The notes beneath the pieces were generated by a model. The model made no database searches, was not told the DNA's origin, and saw only the letters and a list, made by a program, of their open reading frames with translations. Position numbers and translations under genes: made by a program. A stretch of 6,418 bases of DNA from Solirubrobacterales bacterium 70-9 (GTDB lineage: Bacteria > Actinomycetota > Thermoleophilia > Solirubrobacterales > 70-9), in the NCBI GenBank assembly GCA_001898095.1, contig MKSH01000150.1, forward strand, positions 4,712-11,129, read 5' to 3'. The stretch's first letter is position 1. Each line of letters starts with the position of its first letter. Below are positions 1 to 5,250 of this stretch, piece after piece.

Positions 1-599
<599 letters not shown>

Positions 600-1037
600 T
601 CAGTTGGTGACGGTGCGCGCACCCACGCAGTCGGGGCAGAGGCCCCAGTAGATGACCTCGGCCTCGTCGATGGTGAAGCCGTGGGCGTCGGACGCGGTCA
701 GGCAGGGGGTGTCGCCGACGGCACAGTCGACGTCGGCGATCGCGCCGCAGTCGCGGCAGATGATGTGGTGGTGGTTGTCGCCGACCCGCGACTCGTAGCG
801 GGCGACCGACCCGGCCGGCTCGATCCGCCGCACCAGCTTCGCGTCGGTGAGCGCCCGCAGCACGTCGTAGACGGCCTGCGGGGACACCTCGCCGAGTTCG
901 TCGCGGACGAGCTCGATCAGCGAGTGGGTGTCGGCGTGGGGATGGTCGTAGACCGCGGTCAGGACCGCGAGCCGCGGCTTGGTGACGCGAAGATCCGCGT
1001 CGCGCAGCATCTGCTCGTAGTCGACGGTGGTCGGCAC
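600..1037 (-). CDS. furA: Fur-family metal/peroxide-responsive repressor (FurA type)
   Basis: A 145-aa winged-helix repressor of the Fur superfamily, typical in length. Residues 1-85 form the DNA-binding domain: [19 protein letters not shown] near the start, and [19 protein letters not shown] (51-69) containing the recognition helix. The dimerisation/metal domain starts with the [10 protein letters not shown] motif (His89-91, Cys94, Cys97). A second CxxC, CPDC (Cys134, Cys137), completes the likely structural zinc site. Placement directly ahead of katG marks it as the FurA subgroup, which in mycobacteria and streptomycetes represses itself and the catalase-peroxidase gene and is relieved by peroxide. 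The subgroup is assigned from context, as PerR and Fur cannot be separated by sequence alone. The start is GTG with no Shine-Dalgarno; a -10-like box 7 nt upstream suggests a leaderless mRNA starting at the initiation codon. The next gene upstream on the same strand is the GFA-family gene, 74 nt away. Confidence 0.95.
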   Translation of the reverse strand: MPTTVDYEQMLRDADLRVTKPRLAVLTAVYDHPHADTHSLIELVRDELGEVSPQAVYDVLRALTDAKLVRRIEPAGSVARYESRVGDNHHHIICRDCGAIADVDCAVGDTPCLTASDAHGFTIDEAEVIYWGLCPDCVGARTVTN

Positions 1038-1072
1038 GCGAGCCAGTATGGCGCTTTTCTGGAATCGATCAA
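1037..1072 (-). promoter_or_regulatory. Predicted furA-katG promoter, leaderless
   Basis: On the minus strand, TTGATC (1072-1067, 4 of 6 to TTGACA) is followed after 16 nt by CATACT (1050-1045, 4 of 6 to TATAAT). Seven nt then lead to the furA GTG, so transcription would begin at or one base before the start codon. The segment is AT-richer than its surroundings, as is known for the FurA-binding region of mycobacterial furA. Assignment as promoter and autoregulatory operator is inference from pattern and family precedent. Confidence 0.55.
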
Positions 1073-1077
1073 GTTAA

Positions 1078-1095
1078 GGAGTTGCGAACGACTCC
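1078..1095 (-). terminator. Short hairpin between the GFA gene and furA, possible weak terminator
   Basis: Two 7-nt arms surround a 4-nt loop. Read on the minus strand, GGAGTCG and CAACTCC pair with one C-A mismatch around TTCG, and TTAACTT follows. It lies 16 nt past the GFA stop codon, where a terminator would be expected, but the stem is short and the T tract poor. On the plus strand the mismatch becomes a G-U wobble. It also abuts the furA -35 box, so it could instead be part of an operator. Confidence 0.3.
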
Positions 1096-1111
1096 GGGAG
1101 CCGCGGTGCGT

Positions 1112-1501
1112 TCAGCCGGGCGGGTTCTCGTCGAACTGCGGGGCGCTGTCGCCGATCTCCTCCCAGGGCGCTTTGTAGGCGACCTGCAAGTGGAAGCTCG
1201 GCGTCATGTCGAGATCTTTCATCAGTCCCGCGGCGACGAAGTATTTGCCGCCCAGGTCGTCGTAGATGCTCGACCCGCAGTTGCGGCAGAAATTCCGCGG
1301 CGCGAACTCGCTTTCGTACGTTTCGATCAGATCGCCACCGTCGGTGACGGTGAAGTTCTCCTCGGCGACCACGACGCCGGCGAGGTGCGACCCCGTCCAC
1401 CGTTGGCACCGCGTGCAGTGGCAGTAGCCCATCGCCTCCGGATCGGCGACCTCGTAGTTCACCCCGCCACACAGGCAGGCGCCCTTGAGCGTGTCGGCCA
1501 T
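1112..1501 (-). CDS. GFA/CENP-V-family zinc protein (Mss4-like fold)
   Basis: A 129-aa member of the GFA family (named after the glutathione-dependent formaldehyde-activating enzyme). The cysteine pattern of the fold is complete: GACLCGG (Cys9, Cys11), YCHCTRCQRWTGS (Cys27, Cys29, Cys32) and FCRNCGSSIY (Cys72, Cys75), which together bind two zinc ions in characterised members. The conserved FAPRNFCRNCGS block and a closing aromatic region (YKAPWEEI) are present. Most family members have no known reaction, and the original formaldehyde-glutathione role has been questioned, so no substrate is assigned. The start at 1501 is chosen over an upstream in-frame start at 1552 because a strong GGAGGAGG site sits 7 nt before it and the family normally begins a few residues before the CxCG motif. 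The gene lies divergent from the ctaG unit and upstream of furA, with a possible hairpin between. No functional link to katG or ctaG can be shown. Confidence 0.9.
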   Translation of the reverse strand: MADTLKGACLCGGVNYEVADPEAMGYCHCTRCQRWTGSHLAGVVVAEENFTVTDGGDLIETYESEFAPRNFCRNCGSSIYDDLGGKYFVAAGLMKDLDMTPSFHLQVAYKAPWEEIGDSAPQFDENPPG

Positions 1502-1508
1502 CGCGAAC

Positions 1509-1516
1509 CCTCCTCC
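1509..1516 (-). promoter_or_regulatory. Ribosome binding site of the GFA-family gene
   Basis: Minus-strand GGAGGAGG lies 7 nt before ATG 1501. It fixes that start over the longer in-frame alternative beginning at 1552, whose extra 17 residues are not family-like. Confidence 0.8.
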
Positions 1517-1616
1517 TACAGTTGGTTTCAAGCGACCGTCCCAAGCTACCACCGCTCACCCGGGGGAAGCGCCGGCCGTGGCGGAGGGCCGGGGGAGCGA
1601 CCAGCCGGCGGGCTGC

Positions 1617-1628
1617 CGAGGAACCTCG
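1617..1628. promoter_or_regulatory. 12-bp palindrome in the ctaG-unit promoter region
   Basis: CGAGG-AA-CCTCG is a perfect inverted repeat with a 2-nt centre. It covers roughly the -35 to -20 zone relative to a start at 1647. It could be an operator for a dimeric regulator, but a 5-bp arm is short and chance occurrence in GC-rich DNA is plausible. Confidence 0.25.
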
Positions 1629-1633
1629 AGTCG

Positions 1634-1647
1634 TATTGTTCGGTCCA
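1634..1647 (+). promoter_or_regulatory. Predicted -10 box and leaderless start for the ctaG unit
   Basis: TATTGT (1634-1639, 4 of 6 to TATAAT) is followed by 7 nt and then ATG 1647, the same spacing as at furA. There is no Shine-Dalgarno before this ATG and no good -35 hexamer at the expected distance. The AT-rich hexamer stands out in otherwise GC-rich sequence. The promoter call is inference. Confidence 0.4.
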
Positions 1648-1817
1648 TGCCGATTCGCGACGATCGGCGCCGCAAGGTGCCGACGGCGATCGCGGTCCGA
1701 AGCCTTCCGGCGCTGCTCGTCCTAGCGGCCGTCTTCATCGCCAAGCCAAGCCAGCCCCTGCCCGCGGAGGGTCGTCCGTCCGCGGAGGTGGCTCCGACCG
1801 CCGAGATCCCACGATGA
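1647..1817 (+). CDS. Small single-pass membrane protein, unknown function, coupled to ctaG
   Basis: A 56-aa predicted protein that I do not recognise. It has a basic N-terminus (residues 1-10, including DDRRRK), one hydrophobic segment (about 14-32, rich in Ala, Leu and Val) and a short proline-rich tail that would lie outside the membrane. Two observations favour a real gene. Its TGA overlaps the ATG of ctaG in an ATGA junction, typical of translational coupling, and a -10-like box sits 7 nt before its ATG, fitting a leaderless mRNA. The same frame stays open upstream to 1485, but that extension runs into the divergent GFA gene and looks like coincidental open frame. If real, it could be a small partner or anchor in oxidase assembly, which is inference from position only. 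The alternative is untranslated leader of ctaG. It is too short to trust codon statistics. Confidence 0.5.
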   Translation: MPIRDDRRRKVPTAIAVRSLPALLVLAAVFIAKPSQPLPAEGRPSAEVAPTAEIPR

Positions 1818-2728
1818 AGTCGGCGATCGACACCTTCTGGTCGATCATGGAGTTCGCCGTGCCGCTGGCGCTGGCGCTCGCCTACGAGGCGCGGGCGCGC
1901 AAGCTGGCCGGGGAAGGGCGGCCGGTGCCGGTCTGGCGGCAAGTGATGTTCGGGGCCGGGCTGGTGGTGGTGTGCGCGTCGCTGCTGGGGCCGATCGACG
2001 ACCAGGCCGACAAGCTCCTCTGGGTCCACATGATCCAGCACCTGCTGCTGGCCGACGTGGCGTCGCTGTTCATCGTGCTCGGCTTCACCGGGCCGCTGCT
2101 GCAGCCGCTGCTCACCTTCCGCGCCGGTCGGCCGCTGCGCCGGCTCACCCACCCGGTGGTGGCGATCTCGCTCTTCACCGCCAACCTCTACCTCTGGCAC
2201 CTGCCGTTCCTCTACCAGGCGGTGCTCACCGACACGTCCCTGCACGTGCTCGAGCACCTGCTCTTCCTCAGCACCGGGATCCTGCTCTGGATGCCGCTGT
2301 TCGGGCCGCTGCCGAAGCCGCAGTGGTTCGGCAAGGCCGCCCACGTGATCTACACGGTGGGGATCTGGCTGCCGGGGATGGTGCTCGCCAACGTCTTCAT
2401 GTGGTCGGACGTGATCTTCTACCCGGACTACTCGGCGACCTCGGAAGCTGTCGGGATCACCCCGATCGCCGACCAGTCGACTTCCGGCGCGATCCTGATG
2501 GGGGAGTGCACGGTCCTCGCCCTGGCGATCTTCGCCTGGGTCTTCCTCCGCTGGGCGAAGGAGGACATCGAACGGCAGGACCTGCTCGACCTGGCGATCG
2601 ACAACCACTTCGAGCTGACCTCCGCCCGCGCCGCCCGCGCCGTCGCCGCCGGCCGCGGCCCCGAACTGCGCGCCCGGATCGAAGCGGGGCGGCCGCCCGA
2701 CGACCCGTCCGCGGCGGCGCCGAGCTAG
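1814..2728 (+). CDS. ctaG: Cytochrome c oxidase assembly protein, CtaG (caa3_CtaG) family
   Basis: A 304-aa polytopic membrane protein of the caa3_CtaG family, thought to help deliver copper to the CuB site of heme-copper oxidase subunit I; Bacillus CtaG is needed for active caa3 oxidase. About seven hydrophobic segments are visible (near 8-25, 43-59, 78-100, 112-134, 145-163, 176-197 and 222-246). Family landmarks are RPVPVWRQVMF (36-46), LLGPIDDQADKL, HMIQHLLLADVA (72-83, His72 and His76), LYLWHLPFLY (His129), HVLEHLLF (His144, His148) and ADQSTSGAI (219-227); the paired histidines are likely copper ligands. The C-terminal about 55 residues are charged and then Pro/Ala-rich, probably cytoplasmic. 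ATG 1814 is chosen because it begins the family-like sequence and forms an ATGA overlap with the upstream small ORF; the frame is open back to 1082 but that part is antisense to the GFA gene. No oxidase subunit gene is in view. Confidence 0.9.
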   Translation: MKSAIDTFWSIMEFAVPLALALAYEARARKLAGEGRPVPVWRQVMFGAGLVVVCASLLGPIDDQADKLLWVHMIQHLLLADVASLFIVLGFTGPLLQPLLTFRAGRPLRRLTHPVVAISLFTANLYLWHLPFLYQAVLTDTSLHVLEHLLFLSTGILLWMPLFGPLPKPQWFGKAAHVIYTVGIWLPGMVLANVFMWSDVIFYPDYSATSEAVGITPIADQSTSGAILMGECTVLALAIFAWVFLRWAKEDIERQDLLDLAIDNHFELTSARAARAVAAGRGPELRARIEAGRPPDDPSAAAPS

Positions 2729-2797
2729 CGCGAGTTCCCAGCCAAAACCCAGCCTTTCGTTAGGGAGCGCTGAGCGTTCGCCGGAAGCATCGGCGGC
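2729..2797 (+). other. Short gap between ctaG and the exporter operon
   Basis: These 69 nt hold no ORF, no convincing hairpin with a T tract and no clear promoter. Weak hints are GGAAG about 10 nt and AAGCAT 7 nt before the GTG at 2798 (only 3 of 6 to TATAAT), which allow either a weak ribosome site or a leaderless start. Read-through from ctaG cannot be excluded. Confidence 0.4.
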
Positions 2798-4477
2798 GTG
2801 AAGAAGCCTAAGCTCCCGCGGCGCTCCCGCACCAGTCGTCCCGATAGCCGTCGATCTCGCAAGCTGCCGCTGCCGCGGCGGCCCCTCGAGTGGGGTCTCG
2901 CGATCGTCGCCGTCGCCCTCGTCGTCATCGCGATCGCCTCGCTCGGCACCGGCTCCTCGTCGAGCTCGGCGGCGACCAAACGGACGGCGACGGTCGGCGA
3001 AGGCGTCGTCCAGTCGACCGTCTCCGGCAACGGCACGCTGGAACCGGCGCAGAAGGTCGAACTGAGCTTCGGCGCCTCCGGCGAAGTCACCGCGATCCGG
3101 GTCAAGGCCGGGCAGAAGGTGACCAAGGGCGAGGTCCTCGCCGAAATCGACTCGAGTTCGGCGCGGGCGTCGCTCGCCTCGGCCGAAGCGCAACTGCTGG
3201 AAGCCGAAGAAGCGGTCGAAGCGGCGGCGGAAGCCGAAGAAGAAAGCGAAGAAGTCGCCTACACCGGCGGCGCCGACACCGTCTTCGTCGGGATGATGTC
3301 GACCGAAGGGACCGCGGCGGCGAAGGCGGACGAAGCCGAAAAGGAAGCCGCGGCGAAGAAAGAAGCCGAAGAAAAGGCGGCGGCCGAAGAAGGCGCCGCC
3401 AAGCCCGAAGGCGAAAAGACGGAGCCGGGCGAGACCGAAGAAGCGACCGCTCCGACCAAGGGCAGCGAAGAAAAGGCGCCGGAAGGGTCGAAGGAAGGCA
3501 CGACCAGCGGCACCGAAAGCGCGGCGCCGAGCGAATCCGAAGCCGCCGCGCCGAGCGAATCGACGACCACCCCGTCGGCGAGCGGCGCCGAAACCGGGGG
3601 CGCCGAAGTGAGCGGCGGCGGGGCGGAAACCGGCGGCGGCGCCACGGTCAGCCTGCCGACCGCCGAAGCGAACCTGCGCGAGGCCGAACTGACCGTCAAG
3701 TCGGCCCGCCAGGAAGTCAACGAAACGACCTTGACCGCTCCGTTCAGCGGCACGATCGCCCAGGTCTCGGGGTCGGTCGGCGAAACCGTTTCCGGTGGAT
3801 CCTCGAGCAGTGGGGGTAACTCCGAAGCATCCTCCCCGCTCGGGGCCACCGGGAACGAATCAAGCGGCGGCGGCGGCGAAAGCTTCATGGTGCTCGCCCA
3901 GGTTCACAAGCTGAAGATGGAAGTCAGCTTCAGCGAGGCCGACATCGGCAAGGTCCGCGAGGGCCAGACCGCGACGGTCTCGGTCGACTCGATGGAAGGC
4001 GTCGAACTCGCCGGCGAAGTGACCAAGCTCAGCGTGCTGCCGAGCGAAGGGTCCTCGAGCGTGGTCGAATACCCGGCGACGATCCTCGTCTCCCAGAACG
4101 CCAAGGGCGTCCGGGGGGGGATGTCGGCGAGCGCCGAAGTCGTGGTCGAACAGGTGAAGGACGCGGTCACGGTGCCGAGCGAAGCGATCACCTCGCTCGG
4201 CAACTCGAAGACCGTGACCGTCGAAGCGGACGGCAAGGAAGAAACGAAGACCGTGAAGACCGGCCTGGTCGGGGACGAAAACACGGAGGTCATCAGTGGA
4301 TTGAAGGCGGGCGAAAAGCTGGTCCTGCCGGAAACGACGGTGGCCACCGGCGGCCTCGGCGGCGGCGAAGGCGCCGAAACCGGAGCCTTCCCGACGGGCG
4401 GCGCCTTCCCCGGCGGCGGCGCGGGCGGCTTCACCCCGCCCAGCGGCGGCACCCTCCAGTTCGGAGGCGCGCCGTGA
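2798..4477 (+). CDS. MacA-like membrane-fusion/adaptor protein of an ABC exporter
   Basis: A 559-aa adaptor that would link the membrane exporter encoded next to it to substrate outside the membrane. An Arg/Lys-rich cytoplasmic tail (1-30) precedes one membrane helix (31-50). The first lipoyl half follows (GEGVVQSTVSGNGTLEP; GASGEVTAIRVKAGQKVTKGEVL, about 67-115), then an alpha-hairpin whose arms are about 121-150 and 286-310. The second lipoyl half is TLTAPFSGTIAQ (311-322), then beta-barrel and membrane-proximal domains (about 363-510; VHKLKMEVSFSEADIGKVREGQ, DAVTVPSEAI). The tail (515-559) is Gly/Pro-rich. A long low-complexity insert parts the two hairpin arms, making it longer than the usual roughly 370-400 aa. 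The GTG start is the first after an in-frame TGA at 2771 and leaves a sensible N-terminus; a weak GGAAG lies about 10 nt upstream. Glutamate is almost always GAA. It overlaps the ATPase gene by 4 nt. Substrate unknown. Confidence 0.88.
   Translation: MKKPKLPRRSRTSRPDSRRSRKLPLPRRPLEWGLAIVAVALVVIAIASLGTGSSSSSAATKRTATVGEGVVQSTVSGNGTLEPAQKVELSFGASGEVTAIRVKAGQKVTKGEVLAEIDSSSARASLASAEAQLLEAEEAVEAAAEAEEESEEVAYTGGADTVFVGMMSTEGTAAAKADEAEKEAAAKKEAEEKAAAEEGAAKPEGEKTEPGETEEATAPTKGSEEKAPEGSKEGTTSGTESAAPSESEAAAPSESTTTPSASGAETGGAEVSGGGAETGGGATVSLPTAEANLREAELTVKSARQEVNETTLTAPFSGTIAQVSGSVGETVSGGSSSSGGNSEASSPLGATGNESSGGGGESFMVLAQVHKLKMEVSFSEADIGKVREGQTATVSVDSMEGVELAGEVTKLSVLPSEGSSSVVEYPATILVSQNAKGVRGGMSASAEVVVEQVKDAVTVPSEAITSLGNSKTVTVEADGKEETKTVKTGLVGDENTEVISGLKAGEKLVLPETTVATGGLGGGEGAETGAFPTGGAFPGGGAGGFTPPSGGTLQFGGAP
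3251..3652 (+). repeat. Acidic low-complexity insert within the adaptor gene
   Basis: This encodes about residues 152-285 of the adaptor. A short non-repetitive stretch (VAYTGGADTVFVGMMSTEG) leads into an Ala/Glu/Lys block with irregular KEAEEKAAAEE-type units, then a Pro/Ser/Thr/Glu block with APSES-type repeats, then Gly-rich GAETGG repeats. It sits at the tip of the alpha-hairpin, where canonical adaptors have a short turn. The DNA shows degenerate GCCGAAGAA and GGCGGC units, so expansion by slippage or unequal recombination is plausible. Confidence 0.75.
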
Positions 4478-5250
4478 GCGACCGGGCCGGGTCGGCTGCC
4501 GCGGGCGACCCGACCAAGCAGCCGGTCATCCGGATCGAGGACCTGGTCCGCACCTACGTCATGGGACAGACCCAGGTGCGCGCCCTGCGCGGGGTGTCGC
4601 TGCTGATCGAGCGCGGCGAGTACGTCGCGATCATGGGTCCCTCGGGCAGCGGCAAGTCGACCCTGATGAACACGCTCGGCTGCCTCGACGCGCCGACCTC
4701 GGGTCGCTACTTCCTCGACGGCGTCGACGTCCGGATGCTCGACGAAGACGACCTCTCCGACCTGCGCAACCGCAAGATCGGCTTCGTCTTCCAGGGCTTC
4801 AATCTGGTGCCGAGGATCTCGGCCCTCGCCAACGTGGAGATGCCCCTCGTCTACGCCGGACTATCTCGCGCCGAGCGACGATGGCGGGCGGAGGTGGCGC
4901 TGGAGGCCGTGGGCATGGGCAACCGTGGTCGCCATAGCTCCACCGAGCTTTCGGGTGGCCAGCAGCAGCGCGTCGCGATCGCTCGCGCGATCGTCACGAA
5001 TCCCGCTCTGATCCTCGCCGACGAGCCGACCGGAAATCTCGATTCTCACTCGACCGAAGAGGTGCTCGGCATCTTCGAGCACCTGAATGACAACGGTCGG
5101 ACGGTGGTGATGATCACCCACGAGGACGACGTCGCTGCGCACGCCGAACGGCTCGTGCGTCTGGCCGACGGACGCGTCGTCTCGGATCGCTCGGTCGCCG
5201 AGGAACAAGGTCCGCGGGGCGGTCTCGCGCGACTCGCCGGGAGCGTCTGA
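4474..5250 (+). CDS. ABC transporter ATP-binding protein, MacB/LolD type
   Basis: A 258-aa nucleotide-binding subunit that hydrolyses ATP on the cytoplasmic face to drive the adjacent MacB-like permease. All catalytic motifs are intact: Walker A GPSGSGKS (55-62), Q-loop FQGFNLVP (Gln107), signature LSGGQQQR (159-166), Walker [13 protein letters not shown] (179-190, catalytic Glu184) and the H-loop ITHE (His216). [17 protein letters not shown] near the start and FQGFNL are typical of the MacB/LolD/FtsE branch. The GTG start overlaps the adaptor stop in GTGA, and the stop overlaps the permease start in TGATG, so the three are very probably one translationally coupled operon. Here ATPase and permease are separate genes, unlike fused Escherichia coli MacB. 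Odd point: from about codon 129 (4858) A- or T-ending codons become far more frequent, and Glu is mostly GAG, unlike both neighbours. Confidence 0.96.
   Translation: MSDRAGSAAAGDPTKQPVIRIEDLVRTYVMGQTQVRALRGVSLLIERGEYVAIMGPSGSGKSTLMNTLGCLDAPTSGRYFLDGVDVRMLDEDDLSDLRNRKIGFVFQGFNLVPRISALANVEMPLVYAGLSRAERRWRAEVALEAVGMGNRGRHSSTELSGGQQQRVAIARAIVTNPALILADEPTGNLDSHSTEEVLGIFEHLNDNGRTVVMITHEDDVAAHAERLVRLADGRVVSDRSVAEEQGPRGGLARLAGSV

Noticed and set aside
1502..1552. Longer start for the GFA-family protein (17 extra residues)
   Set aside because: The internal ATG at 1501 has a strong ribosome site, and the extra residues are not family-like.
1082..1813. Open frame extending the ctaG gene upstream to give a 548-aa protein
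   Set aside because: The extension runs antisense through the GFA-family gene and resembles no CtaG N-terminus. The family-like sequence starts at 1814 with an ATGA overlap.
2765..2780. CGCT-G-AGCG inverted repeat before the adaptor gene as a terminator or operator
   Set aside because: The 4-bp arms with a 1-nt loop cannot form a stable hairpin, and no T tract follows.
1556..3193. 545-aa minus-strand open frame
   Set aside because: It is Arg/Gly/Asp-rich low-complexity sequence antisense to ctaG and the adaptor, a typical mirror frame in high-GC DNA with no recognisable domain.
3180..3660. Repeated GCCGAAGAA-like and GGCGGC units as a possible repeat array or CRISPR
   Set aside because: There are no regular spacers or constant repeats. 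The units are in frame and encode the low-complexity insert of the adaptor.
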